From positions 226,814-290,813 of the forward strand of contig JAPKLW010000050.1 of assembly GCA_026898455.1 (NCBI GenBank): a DNA stretch of 64,000 nt, given 5' to 3'. This stretch comes from Plectranthus barbatus (Eukaryota; Streptophyta; Magnoliopsida; Lamiales; Lamiaceae). This document shows, piece after piece, positions 22,882-35,532 of this stretch. Under the pieces are notes generated by a model. The model had not been told where the DNA came from and searched no databases. It was given only the letters and a program-made list of their open reading frames with translations. Positions within the stretch are counted from its first letter, which is position 1; each line of letters opens with the position of its first letter. A program made the translations under genes and the position numbers.

Positions 22882-22893
22882 GCTCTGATACCA
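22882..22893 (-). promoter_or_regulatory. Primer-binding site, initiator tRNA-Met (copy 2)
   Basis: TGGTATCAGAGC on the minus strand, a perfect match to the usual Copia primer site, two bases inside the 5' LTR. Confidence 0.92.
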
Positions 22894-22895
22894 AT

Positions 22896-24341
22896 TGTAG
22901 GGTTTTAACGTGAACCGAATCACCAAAACCAAACTGAACCGGATCGATCTATGGATATTGCTCATAATTTCTTATTCTCAAAACCCTAGCATGCTCCTAT
23001 GAATTTAATACAAAATTGTGGATTGACAGATTACCGTAAATCCGTAGAGTCTGAAACGATCTTTCGCGTTTGAATTCCAAATCTCAGTTCAACCACGCGA
23101 TTCGATTTAATCTGCGAAAACAGAAATTAGAATACTAATTTTTAGAATAAATCGAAAAACAGAAAGGGAACGAAGAAATCTGTTCTCCAGATTAGATCTT
23201 CAGGGCTGTGTCCCAATGCTGTTCAGATCTACTACTGGTGAGGACTCCGTAGATCTGTATTCTGAGCAGGACCAGAATCGAAATTCTCCTCCCTGAACTC
23301 TAAAGTCGGCGCCCACACTGCTCTCTCTTTAGGGTTTGTGTTTTTCAACTGTGTTACAACTTATGAGAGAGAGCTGTCTATTTATAGACCTAGGGTTTTA
23401 TCCCTAATGGGCTCTTTGGGCTCAATTCAGCATATTTAATTGGGCCAGACCTGGGACCTAATGCAAATAATAAAGTGGGTCTATAAATTAATTAATTCCC
23501 ATGTCCACAACCCAGGACACAATTAATTAATTAATATTAATTCTTTTTCACCACAGAATTAATACTGACCTACCCCTTTATTACCACGTTGTGAGAACGG
23601 GTTGCATTAATTGAGAATCCCCATATTTAAGGTTACCGGATATTCATTAATTAATCGGAGCCTCTGACAAGCTCTAACTACAATTAATTAATATCTTATA
23701 ATTCCTGAGTAGTACCACTCAAACCTTATCACTCGTGCCTGAACTTAATCAGCCTACAGGACTTTGGCACGATGAATATTATTGAGCTCCTCAAGGAATG
23801 TCCCCATCCTATTACTCGGATATGGTTACCTAAGTTCAGTCTCAGGCGGTACTACACGAACTGCTGCTACCCAAGATGCGGATATACGAGCGCGCTGTGT
23901 TGGCTCTCTACCATGGCAAGTCAAAGCAACAGTCAACCCGTGCAAACCCCTGAACCTTCGTTAGGGTTTGGACTCAATCAATATAACGAGATCTTTTATT
24001 CGCTGATGTCAGACAGAGGAATATATCTCACTGCGGTCCATCAATACGCCACCTCTGCGTACCAGCATGTCAAGTAACCAAGATAGACTACTTATTCCGA
24101 CAATGCCGCAGCCATCCGGACAGACGTATCCTCATACGCTGTCTCGGCTGTGATCATGTTTATGTCTCACTAGGTCAAGTGATCATACTGTCTTATGCGA
24201 TCTACAATACGCCGTATGATCGTCCCTATCAGTGAGACAAGAGGATACCATTGTTCATACATGTACGATTGTTAACAGATAGGAGAAATAAACCGTTGTA
24301 TACACATTGTAATAAATACTTTCAGTATACAAAACTCATCA
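22896..24341 (-). repeat. Copia 5' LTR (copy 2)
   Basis: 1446 bp, TG...CA ends. A TATA box CTATAAATAG on the element strand lies at 23378-23387 and is followed by a CT-rich run. Confidence 0.93.
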
Positions 24342-25499
24342 GGTTGATGATGGACGTCCTGAAGGAGTCACCTTTGAGTTATATGGAAATTCCATTCAGT
24401 TCAGGACTGCAGGACCCGGTCACTTCCGTACTTCTCAGGTAGAGGATGCCAGATTTACTCAAGAGTTTTTCAATCAACTTGAAGACCCAAGTAAGGATTA
24501 GGCTCCGGATTAATCAACAACAATCCTCTAAAATTCGGATAATTCGTAGAAAGTTTTTTGTAAGTCTTACTTTCACCTCATTTAATATTTAATTTTTACT
24601 TTGTGTAAATATAAAATTGTTTGCTTGTTAGGATCTAATGCGGAGTAATTATCGGGCTGTAAAAGAAGGACGTGTGTCCGAGGCACTGTTGCAATTCATT
24701 GAGGGAATTGAAGCTGACACGTCTAAGGATTGGTATGATGTTGATACAGTAAGCAATTATGATATTATATTATTTAAGTGTTTATTTTTTCATTAATTGT
24801 TCGCATATGAAATTATTTAATTTAACTCATTTTATTTTTTTTGTAGTTTCTTATACCATGCAACTTTCTTGGGCATTGACACGCAGTTCAGATACATCTT
24901 CCATCGTGGACAGTGGATGTGTATGATCCTTACTGTCAGCGAACCACTGAGGAGCAAAAGGAAAGGAGAGTCCAGATCTTACGAAAGATGACCGATAACT
25001 TTAGATTATATTTGACTACAGGTAAAAATTGGTCGAAAAACACACTAGAATTGCAAGATATGCATACACGACGTATGATATATTCATGGTGTGCAAAGTT
25101 CTATGATGTGGTTCCACGACGTGAAGTTCGGAGACAAAAACCCGTAAGGTTGAGGGGAGGATCCATACATGCGTCATGATGGATATATTTTCTTCTGACC
25201 GCCCGACCCGAGAATGGATTGAGAAACCCGAGAAATTTGCGGCATATCGGGAATTCATGTCTTCTATGTTATTCGATTTTTCATATTGAGATATTTGTCA
25301 TCAATTTATGAATATTTGAATGACTAATTGATATTTGTTTGATTTTGTTTTTTGTTTGGTTTTGTAATTTTTGTGAATGAATGGGTTTTGAATGAATGGA
25401 TTTTTTGTTTGATTTTTTTTTGTTGTTTCATAATCGATTTGGTATGTTTCGAATGAATGAATGGTTTTGTTTGATTTTTTATTATTATTATGATAGGGA

Positions 25500-25710
25500 A
25501 ATGGGTCATGAAACGGGTCGGGATCGATCATGACCCATTTGCCTACCCATTTTCGTTCATGACACATTTCCCTACCCATTTCCTTACACATTTTTATACC
25601 CATTTCCGCTCATGACTCATTTCCCTACCCATTTCCCTACCCATTTCCGTTCATGACTCATTTCCCTACCCATTTCCCTACCCATTTCCTACCCATTTTT
25701 TACCCGATCA
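25500..25710. repeat. Tandem CCCATTTCC-rich repeats between the convergent MULE genes
   Basis: Repeats of TTCATGACTCATTTCCCTA followed by CCCATTTCC (near 25554, 25608 and 25648), plus one CATGACCCATTTGCC. They sit between the 3' ends of the ULP-like and transposase genes and share the CATGACCC word with both subterminal arrays. Confidence 0.85.
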
Positions 25711-25825
25711 AGCATAATACAATCAAGATAAACAATACAATTTATAAAACATAAATAAAATAAAATTAAAAATACAACTTACGATCCATAAGTAATACAA
25801 CATACATAAATAATGCAGAATTCAA

Positions 25826-28460
25826 TTAATTTTCGGACACTCTATCAGGACAATTACGCTTCGTATGTGATTCAGATCTACAGATCCTGCATCTTTTAGG
25901 AGCGCGTTGTCTACTACTAGATGCTTGTGAGTGCTCTGCACCGGATGGACGTCGACTATTTTTTGGGCGACCAGCTTGACGTGCTATATTTGGAGGTAAT
26001 ACTATGATTGATGAAGCCTCAGATGAAACCACCCACTCATTTTTAGGTGGAAGAGAATTCACAATTCCACCATATATATCTCTCCAATTGCTCGTCTTAT
26101 AGTAATCATTAATATAATCGTAGATATTCTCCCCCTTATACCTGTCAATTAAAATCAACTTATTGAAATTAAATATAGTAAGAATAAAAACATAAATCAA
26201 ATTAATTCATACCGAATCGCAGCTAATGCATGAGAGCAAGGCGTAAGGTCTAGTAGGAATTCACGGCAATCACACGTCCACACTGAAAGGTCGACCTTCC
26301 AAGTTCGCTCACCATCAGAGATCTTAAATTAATTGCCAGAGATTGGGCTGACTGTGTATGTCTTAGCAACCTCTACCAATGGAGCAATTTTCTGGACAAC
26401 CTCCTCAGTCAACTCATCATCTCGTCCTTGTACCTTAACTCGTCTCTGATCGAACCATTGTTCGATAATTCCATGATAAGTGTCTATTATCGAGCACACA
26501 GACAATCGTCGAGCTTCCAACAATCTTGCATTGAAAACCTCAGCTGCATTTGAAGTCAAGAAACTGTATCGACGAACTGGACACTTGCACTTTGACCACC
26601 GTTCAGGTCCTACTGACACTAGCTTCTCGTACGCAGCAGGTTTTGATTGTAATATTTTATCCATAGCTTGTGTGAAGCTCGACAAACGATAAGCATAAGA
26701 AGCCCGATAGTACAACTTCACAACAGTCGGACCATAGCCCGTTAATTTATTTTGGAGATGGTAAAAACAGAGCCCGTGTGGTGTATCCGGGTATACTTCC
26801 CTCATCGCATTTGCAATGCTAATGTGTTGGTCAGATACGATCAATAACTGATCACTGCATCCAAAAGTCAACCTCAATCGAGTCATAAACCACTTCCATG
26901 TCTCGTCATTCTCGATTGGGCCAACACCAATAGCAAGTGGAAAGATATTTTCGTTGTCATCTTTAGTAACAACGACCAATAAGATGCATTTGCTTCTTCC
27001 CTTTAAATGCGTGGCATCAACAACAATAACCTGCCTTAATAAATTGCTCATGAAAGCACTTCTAGATACACCCAGGGCGACAAAACAATGTTTGAATGTT
27101 CCATCAGGTGCGAGATCCAGATCCATAATCGTGCCCGGATTGTATTGACGAAGCACCTCAAGGTATTTAGGCAGTAGCTTAAATGAATCAGCTGTACTTC
27201 CATACAACAGTGAAATTGATGTGTTTCGTGATCGTAGTGCAACCTCACAACTAGCCCGAATGCCAAATGATAGTTGCAGTTCGGCCATAATTCCTTTCGA
27301 TTTAATTATTTTCCCTTATCGATGCATCTTTCGGGCAAAATAGGCTGCAACTACTTTCGAACGAATATTCCTGGCTCCAATGAAAGCAAGATTCAACATG
27401 CAATTATGATTTGGTTGAAACTTACGGACAATCCAGCAACCATCTATGCATCTTGCACCTACACGAAATGTACAACTCTCTTGTCGTTTGCAAATATAAT
27501 CTACACGGATGCTATCCGAGCGCTTTACTTTAAACTCTTGACGGTGCTCCATGTGCCATAGCCCAACAGCAATAAGTAGATCATCTTTTGTCCAGAACAT
27601 GGCACCCTTAGTCAATTCTTGATCCAGTATGGCTGATACATCTCTCACCACCTCAAATGAATCAGTTGTATCCAATGACATAACTGGGACTAACCAATTA
27701 TTAAATTACCTTAAATTTGAGAGCTTTCTGGTAGAGGATTGTTCGGCATAAGATTTGAAATGAAAGCACTCATGCCGCCAGCTGATCTAATCCATGCAGA
27801 AAACTCTGCAACTGTACAATTCATCCTGAAGTCTTCGTCACCGGACTCAGATGAGTCCTCATCAAGGTCGGCCTCCTCGGAGTCATCATGCTCCACCACA
27901 CGGACTTCCACATCGTCGGCCTCTTGGCTATTGTCGGGCACTTCATTTTCTTCTGGAGGAGCTTCATAGTTCAAATCTGGGACATGTGAACCACCACTTC
28001 CGCCTTGAGAACCCATATCAAAATACATGGAAGACCCAAATCGAGCAAGGTCTTCCGGAGTTGGACTATAATGGGTATACCTCGGTGGACTGCTTGACGC
28101 CATGAACGGTCTGTACGGAGATGCCTCCCGATATGAACTCCCAACACCAGTATTCATTGTATTACTCATAATAACATAAATATTAGGTTCCATATTAGGA
28201 CTGCAAAGCCGGAGCAGCTCGACATTCGTCATTAACAATGATCTAACAAATATGTTGCTTCGAGTTTGAGTAATATAATAAAGATTATACTCACCGTGAA
28301 TATATTCTGCATCGAAAATCGACTGAATGTTGGATCGTAATGCAAGTATAGAAAGATTGGTCATTGGTAAGTAAACCAATCTTTCTTGTCCACCGACATA
28401 GTTGCAAGATGCGTCGAATTGTCCATTATAGTGAACAAACACAGAACACCAATTCTCCAT
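25826..28460 (-). pseudogene. MuDR-type MULE transposase, broken by few stops
   Basis: From ATG 28460: an N-terminal domain with an acidic Asp/Glu/Ser linker (28460-27711), then a MuDR DNA-binding zinc finger (CKRQESC ... NHNC, about 27400-27540), the MULE catalytic domain (VDATHLKG, IVSDQH, HGLCFYHLQNK), a SWIM zinc finger (CDC ... CSH, about 26230-26290), a splice (donor 26212, acceptor 26142) and a terminal exon 26141-25826 with a GRPKNSRR basic patch and a CRICRSESHTKRNC zinc knuckle. Breaks: a frame change between 27711 and 27681 (or an unrecognised intron), TAA at 27316 and TAA at 26329, both followed by in-frame continuation. The protein would bind the TIRs and catalyse cut-and-paste transposition. 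Confidence 0.88.
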
Positions 28461-28789
28461 CTTCGTAAAATAATGAAATTTAGAGTTTAAGAAGTTTGAA
28501 GGAAGACTGAATAAAGCAAAGATTGAGAAAGAACTAAAGGAAATTTTGGTTATTCGGTGATTTCAATTGAGCATGTAAGGCTGTAAATAAATTATTTCTA
28601 CAATAATTGATTTGATTGATCAATGCAGTGTACTGAATTCAGTCATCTGTATTTCAATACAGAGTAGTAATTTCAGTCATGTGAATTACATTGTATGAGT
28701 AACATGCTATCACTCATTTAGTCAAAAATGTGAATTTATTTGGCATGCATGATTCATATTCTTACCCGTGATGTTTTTTATGACATTAT

Positions 28790-29240
28790 GTACCGGGTAG
28801 GAAACTGGATTAAGATCTCACGTTCATGACCCGTTCCAGACCCCTTCCTGACCCGACCCAATATAAACCTTAATTGTAAGTGGTAGGGAACTGGGTCAGG
28901 ATCACACGATCATGACCCGATCCTGATCCAATCTAGACCCTACCCAATTCTTGAACAATTATTTAAGTGTGGTAGGAAAATGGGTCAGGAACACCATTTC
29001 ATGACCCGATATTGAACCCTTCCTGACCCGATCCAAAACCTCCCCAATTACTAAAACAATTATTTAAGTGTGGTAGAGAAATGGGTCAGGAACACCCCTT
29101 CATAACCCGATATTGAACCCTTCCTGACCCGATCTAGAACCTCCCCAATTACTAAAACAATTATTTATGTGTGGTAGGGAACTGGGTCAGAATTGTTCCA
29201 TCCTGACCCGACCCAATCCGAATCCTGACCCAATTTTTTA
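28790..29240. repeat. MULE right subterminal repeats, about 100-bp period
   Basis: Five units beginning near 28795, 28882, 28971, 29072 and 29173 (spacing 87-101) carry GGTAGGGAACTGGGTCAGGA, then CATGACCCGAT, then CTGACCCGA. They are upstream of the transposase start and mirror the left-end array. They are plausible transposase-binding or promoter sequence. Confidence 0.85.
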
Positions 29241-29636
29241 AAAAACTAACTTGTTTAACTTATTTTAGTTTTAATACCGACCCACATTCAAAACAAAAAC
29301 CTTTTTGGATTTAATTTTTAACATAACCCTTCTTTTTAACATCATCACACCAATGATTGTATGATTTCATGTGCAAAAATCAGAAAAAGTACATATATTT
29401 TACTTTTGGGGTATTTAGAATATATTTTCATAGGGGTATTTTCATGATATAGATAATGAAAATGGTTATTTTTAAATATTTCCAAAAAAAAAAACCTCTA
29501 AATTCTGGCGAGAACGATCCGACGAGACACTGCTAACAAGTTAAAATAGTTGTATTACTTATTTGGGTTGGCAAAGCAAAAATCCAAGAACCTTATGTCA
29601 GATATGATTAAAAGTAAACAGAAATGTTGAAAGTAA

Positions 29637-32600
29637 TCTATATATATATTAAAACAATACCGGATGTAATATATGGTAATATTCAGTTGCATTAATTTTT
29701 CATTAATTTAACTCTTTAGTTCATTAATTATTATGTAAAATATTCTATAATTATTTCACTATAATTTGAATCTTTATCAATTTTTCATAAAAGGAAAGAT
29801 ATAAGATTTTAATTTATATATTTTTGAGAATATATATAAATCAATTAGATTGATTTTTCCTTAATTATTAATTCTACATAATTATCGATATATTTTAGTA
29901 AAATATTATACAAAACATTATATAATTAATTTTACATGAATGAATTTATTATTTGTCGTATGTTCATGATTTCTGCAGTAATTGAAAAATATATTAATAT
30001 ATTTGCTCAAGAGAAATAACAAACAATATATAAATATATTTTAAAAAAAATTCTAATTAGTATCGATTTTAAAGTTTGTTGATGTTGGTCCCGTTTTTTC
30101 AGAGTTTATACGTTACGCAGCGGAAATAAAAGTTAATTGTTTCTTGCACGCTACTTACACTCAGCTGACAACTGGCAACTGGTCAGCTGGTGCTGGTTAC
30201 TAAGTACGCAGCTGACAACTGGTGACTGGTCAGCTGGTGATTCAATACTTAGAATATTTAGCCAAGTTTGCACAATTATATCAGTTTCAGAACATACACC
30301 AGCACTTGAGTGCTGGGTTTTAAATCAGAATGTAATGCAGAAAATTGATAAATGACAAAAAGATTTATAGTGGTTTGATCAATCGATCTACGTCCACTCT
30401 CCAGTCGAAGCACTGGAAATTTCACTATGAGCAATCGGTTACAGGTTGCCTACGATCTATCTCTAGCTGGTGAATGCCTTGTCCACCAGTTCACTAGATC
30501 AACCGCTCCCGGTCCTGGTTTCCACTTCAGCTCTCTTCTGCTGATGGAGTACGAGCACGTCACTTCAACCTCCACAGCGATTTGGGTGTTTAGTTCTCCC
30601 AAGAACGTAAGTCCTTTTGCGGCAAGGTTCGCCCGTAATAACTCAAGTGCTAGAATGCACAGGAGCTGCTGTGAACTTCCTCGAAGAGAAAGAACACCAA
30701 ATGAGATCTTTAACTTACAAGCTTAAAGCTTGAAGTCTCGTGTTTGATAAATCAACACACGGAAAGCCTTAGGAAAGGCCTCGAAAGTACTTTATGCACT
30801 CTTGCAAAACTTCAGTTCTTTCGGTGGTTGAGCAGATAAGTAGAATCGTTAAATCATTCGCTCGTGGAATCTAATGTTTGAATGTTGGTGGTTGCGACGT
30901 ATTTATAGCCGCAGGAACCGATTCAAACTTTCTAGCCGTTTGGACACATCCGGAAAGATGTCAGACCTCGGATGTCCTTCTGACGGCGGCAGGTATGTTT
31001 TTCCAGAAGGAACCATACCTTTGACCGCTTTATCTGACACAGATCTCTTTGTGTCAGAACGGCTCTATTAGTCAGTCCGAGGAATAAGACTGGCGTCTTG
31101 TGACTGATAGACTTTAAGTTATCATTCCTTAAAGTCATCCTTTGTCAGTCGATTCCTCAGAGCATCTTCTTTTTGTCTCTATTACGCTGGGAGAGAGAAT
31201 CTGGGATTCTGCTGGTAACATCTGACTGATAGATCATACTGGTGATCTTGTGCTGGCAGTCTCTGCTGGTGACTTGCCCTGGCATCATCAAAGTCTACCA
31301 AAAGTCTGGATGTTAACTCTTCTCGGAATCTCTCATGACTGGTGAAATCACCGCTGGTGAATAGTGTAAGAGCACGTATTCTCCTGGTAAGGTTTGTCAG
31401 CCGCCTGCTGATGAAACCCTTCCCAACTGGTGAACAGTAGCCAGTCATATGCACTTCTCACCGCTGGTGAACAGTGTCAGCGCGAGTCTTTGTCAGCCGC
31501 CTGCTGATGAAACTTTCCCAACTGGTGAACAGTAGCCAGTGGTAAGCATTACTCATGCTGATGAACAGTGTCAGCATGAGTCTTGATCAGCTGCGACTTA
31601 CAACTCAATAGATCTAAACAGGACTTTATATTTAAGACCATATCTATGTAGAGACAACTGACGCTGGTAGGACTTTGGATTTGATCCACCAAAACTATAA
31701 TCTAAACAAGTAAGCTACTGGGAAAGAAAACCTTAGACAGATTTCCCAACAGTTGAGATTTTATTAAATTATCGCATAAAAATGGGTTGGTATCAGTAAA
31801 TAATAGAACAAAATTTTGTTTAGATCTATCTTGATTTATTAGTCATTATTATTGGTGAAATTTAATTAGAATTATTTCAATTTCAGATTTTCAATTTGTG
31901 TCGAAAATCATGTTAAAGTGTTTTAATTGTATAATTTGATTTAATTTAATATATTTATAAGGAAATTAGGGGTACACAAATTATGTCTAAAAATAATTTA
32001 TATATTTTAGGAAAATATGTATAAATCAATTAGATTGATTTTTCCTTATTTATCATTTCATTAGAATTAATCTATATAGTTTAGGGAAATATTTATAAAT
32101 CAATTAGTTTGAGTTTAACTTAATTATTATTTCCATTTCATACAAATTTATATCTTTATTAGGCATGGAAAAATAATCACAAGAAAAATATAGAAAATAA
32201 TTATGGAAACAAATGGGTATATTGAAAAAAAAATAATGAAAATGACAAGAAACGTGAATTGGCATAATTTTAAATTGATTAACATTTAACTAATTACTAT
32301 AATTATGTTAATTAATGACTTATTTTATGTTAGTTTTCAATATTAAAACTGCTAAATAGTTATATAAATAGATGAGTTAAATTGATATTTTTCAATAGTT
32401 TATGTTTGAGGATAAACAAACGAGTCCAAAAATTAAAATTTTATGAGGTGAATATAATAACTAATACAATATCATTGCCATGTGTGTTTTACGTGTGCGA
32501 CGTGTGTCATTTAACATCTTAATCATTACTTAATTAACACAGTTAGTTTCCTAAGAAAAGATACCGTAAGCAACAACAGAGGATAAATTTTCATAACATA

Positions 32601-33087
32601 ATTAAATTAGTGGATATAATTTTATAACAGAAAAATTTGGGATATAATTCCCTAATTTGTTAAATATTTGAATATATTCCCTATTTTCCTCTTATTAAAC
32701 ATTAATATTTTATTTTATTTTTCTGGCATCACAAATATGATAATTTTGGAAAGCACAAATAAGATTTTTGAGTGAGGATAACAAAATATCGTAATTTTAA
32801 TATTAATTTGTAACCAAATAATATCATATCATTCGTATACATATATACTAAATAATCAAATGGGCTAATAGATATGTAGTTTGAGTATTGATAATCAAAC
32901 AATATCGTATCATTCGTATATCTGTCAATATAGTTGAGAGAATTATTTATGCTATAAATGTTTCATACAATTTTGCATTTACATATTTAGAAAATTCATA
33001 TTATTTACTTACAAATAAAATATCAATTTTAATATTATTTTAATATATATAATTGAAATTCCCACCAACGCGTGGGTGCAATACTAG
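29637..33087 (+). mobile_element. Candidate non-autonomous Helitron
   Basis: The 5' end reads TCTATATATATT directly after an A. The 3' end is a hairpin CCCAC...GTGGG (33061-33076) followed seven bases later by CTAG and then T. Insertion between A and T, TC start, 3' hairpin and CTAG end are the Helitron signature. No Rep/helicase ORF is present. Without the nested solo LTR the element is about 1.8 kb. The interior has three copies of a palindromic AATCAATTAGATTGATT-like phrase (near 29846, 32027 and 32096). The 3' end lies about 250 bp from the RCC1 stop codon. Confidence 0.55.
30083..31751 (+). repeat. Solo LTR (1669 bp) with GTTGA duplication
   Basis: Begins TGTTGGTCCCG and ends TTTCCCAACA (TGTTGG/CCAACA inverted ends), flanked by the perfect 5-bp duplication GTTGA (30078-30082 and 31752-31756). 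No internal retrotransposon sequence is present, so it is the product of LTR-LTR recombination. It contains many CTGGTGAACAGT and CAGCTGGTG phrases, notably at 31340-31620. The LTR at 40847 starts in the same way. ORFs inside are not convincing. Confidence 0.88.
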
Positions 33088-33138
33088 TGCCAAGAATAAT
33101 ACATCCATCAGCTATTGAAATTTATGGCAAGAATACAT

Positions 33139-33156
33139 GAGAGAGAGAGAGAGAGA
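33139..33156. repeat. (GA)9 microsatellite
   Basis: Perfect GA run downstream of the RCC1 gene, probably in its 3' flank. Confidence 0.9.
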
Positions 33157-33336
33157 ATCCCATGCATAAATATGAGCAAAGAATGTACAAGCACAGCAGA
33201 CGTATTTATCGACCCAGTTGGTAATAGATAACCAACTCAGAACGCGTCGACTACAAAAGAATGCCTCCTCCTACATGTATCACACAACAACAGCAGAGCT
33301 ACTAACCTAACAAAACTGTGCCCAAGGAGACCATCC

Positions 33337-35532
33337 TCAAGTTGGTGACTCGGCCAGGAGAAGAGTGTGCCACCACCCGCATGCCACGTTTCTCGCCTCG
33401 TACCCATCCATCAACACTTGAGTCGGTATATTCCGATCAATCACATCCCCCAAACCAAGCTGCCTCAACCAAAAACAAAAACTAGTCATGACACACCACC
33501 AACAATAACATTAACAACAAACTTAATCACGCTACCTGGCCATACTTGTTCCACCCCCAGCAAAATGTTTTACCATCCTCTTCATCAAATAAAATAAAAG
33601 TAATTAGAACATAACAACCAAGTTTTAAATGCATGAATAATAGTATATTTTCATGTTACTTGAACCATCAACTAGAAGCCCTGCCTGCCAATTGGCAATG
33701 GCATCTCTTTCCCCATACACAGTGGGAACAAATAAATCATTTAACATAATCAAAATATCTACAAACCTGTCACAACTGCGCTATGGCGGGCCCCACACGA
33801 CACAGCTTTTGCATTGACATTTTCCAGACTTGGAGCATCAAGCAGTCGAGGCAAAGTCTGTTAGCAGTTTAACCAAAAAGAAAGTTCTATCAAGTTGTAA
33901 TTATTACATCTAAGCAGGAGATAGGATCACAAGCATGATATAACGTCAAGCCAGAGTCATTGCTTGAATACAGAATTCCAGGAAATCCATTTATACGTTT
34001 AAGTACCAAATAAACTAAAAGGACGGTCTTAAGCGTACCTCAGCTTGATCAGCACCAGTTCCCAACTGACCAAACTGATTTCCCCCGAAAGCATAAACAT
34101 CACCATCAGCAGAGATGCAGATTGTATGCCACAGTCCTGCTGCTACGCCTTCCATCTTGATTCCAAGTAATGAAGAAACACAAGTAGGACTAAGTTCATC
34201 GTCTGTACTTCCTTGTCCACACTACACCAAATAACAGAACAGAAGATTCTCACTCAGTTTCAGAAAATAAACAACAATTGTGAAGACACAGAATTCATTG
34301 ATGGATAAAATAAATCCATATGAACCAATATAACAACAAAATATTGTTGATTCATGGAGCCAAGTATTTTATCTATGATATATTACACAGTTCACATAAA
34401 GTTGGGGAGCCTAAAATTATGTGAGGACATATTAGACAAATACCATAGAGGATGAATAAGGGTTATAGTTTTCTACTATGATTTGTGATGAGATTTCGAT
34501 TTCCCACTTATGTTAAGGACTTGTTCTTTCCTATTCTTAGTAATCAGTTAATATGCGGCATTGTAATATCTACGACGAGGCACCACAAGATACCTAGTAA
34601 ATATTCTGGCATTGTATGGTAGCGCCCCTATACATAGTCATGATTGATCCAAGTAACCATTAGTCAATGATGGACTTGTTCTTTATGTATTGTTCGTGCA
34701 TGCATTGTGCATGTGAATTTTCATGTCAATATTCATAACAGTTTCTTAACACAAATCTACGCATCCGTGTCCATCTTGTGCCATGGAAGGCAATTTAATC
34801 TTGTGGCAGTTCATGAATCATGATAGATTTGGTTTGCTGAGACTTCATCCATCCATTATTATTATTAATTTTTCACCTTATTATTTCAAGATAACATACA
34901 AATGGCTCAAGGTTATAAGGCCAAACACCACAATAAATCAAACATAAGTGAGGATAGATGTGACCTACACGTGGCCAACAGAAAACATTTAATGATAGAA
35001 AAGGTTTGTCTTGAGCATAGGATCGGAATAGGCCTAGGCCTCAATAGATTCAGGCATGGCCTTTTTAGTAAATAGATTGAACTTTCAGCCATTTTAATAC
35101 GCATTTGAGCTTATTCCATTTCTTTTATACATACTTTTATTCAAATTATAAATATATTGTTTAAATATAAGATATGTTTGATAATTTATATAATATATTA
35201 TTGAATAACAAATAGTTTATTTAGTATGTATATATAGTTGTGATCAAGTGCTAAAATTAAAATTTGTACTAAATAGGAATGAATCTCAACTATTAGATTT
35301 ATGACATCAAAGGTTGAGATTGAAGCACAAAATATTGAAAAATTAAGCATAATATTTGTTCGTGCTTAATTGATTTATAAATCGTGCTTAATTGCATTAA
35401 GTGCTTAATTTATAAAGCAATTAAGCATGAAATCTGGAAAAAAAAATTTAATCTCAACTATTGAATTTTAGATGAATGGTGTAGATTCATTCCTATTTAG
35501 CACAAACTAACTTTTAGCATGAGATCCACATC

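Larger units (their letters stand above)
15770..24341 (-). mobile_element. Complete Ty1/Copia element, copy 2
   Basis: Two LTRs of 1446 bp each (15770-17215 and 22896-24341), primer site TGGTATCAGAGC, a polypurine tract and a 5-bp target duplication GGTTG (15765-15769 and 24342-24346). My by-eye alignment of the LTRs finds 30 substitutions and no indel, about 2.1 percent, so the insertion is young. It landed at the splice acceptor of exon 5 of the MULE ULP-like gene, in opposite orientation. The coding frame has four nonsense codons, so it is non-autonomous at present. Confidence 0.95.
13167..25291 (+). pseudogene. DUF1985 / ULP1-like (C48 peptidase) gene of MULE, broken
   Basis: Model: start ATG at 13167, exon 1 13167-13187 (CAG|GTAAGT donor), exon 2 13642-14337, exon 3 from 14419 to about 14559, exon 4 from 14621, exon 5 from about 24343 (right of the nested Copia), then 24632-24748 and 24847-25291. 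Exon 2 encodes a DUF1985 domain (IGGQCIYFGPGEVALVTGF); exon 3 continues as AYEAIPVLGG. Exon 4 encodes a Ser/Arg decapeptide repeat. The last exons encode a ULP-type peptidase: FLIPCNFLGH with the catalytic His, then WTVDVYDPY with the catalytic Asp. Breaks: TAG ending exon 3, two TAGs in the repeats, TAA near 15548, the Copia insertion at the exon 5 acceptor, a frameshift near 24490, TGA replacing Trp in GHW, and no recognisable DCG nucleophile block near 25155. The role in the family (deSUMOylation-like) is inferred. Confidence 0.8.
12451..29483. mobile_element. Large MULE (Kaonashi-like) with ULP-like gene and transposase, interrupted by Copia
   Basis: Imperfect terminal inverted repeats: 12451-12600 against about 29337-29483 in reverse complement share TATGAAAAT, AAATACCCCAA and a later CAATGATTGTAT block. 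Flanking poly-A runs (12437-12450 and 29484-29494) can supply a 9-bp AAAAAAAAA duplication. Inside are two convergent genes, a DUF1985 plus C48-peptidase gene on plus and a MuDR-type transposase on minus, each starting just inside a terminus. MULEs carrying ULP-like genes are known from Arabidopsis as Kaonashi elements. Without the nested Copia (15770-24341) the element is about 8.5 kb. Both genes carry stops, so it is not autonomous now. Confidence 0.85.

Noticed and set aside
22882..22893. tRNA gene fragment
   Set aside because: Only the 12-base primer-site complement is present, next to an LTR; no cloverleaf.
30137..31454. ORFs of 65-99 codons in the solo LTR
   Set aside because: They have no recognisable domains and fall wholly within an LTR with simple internal repeats.
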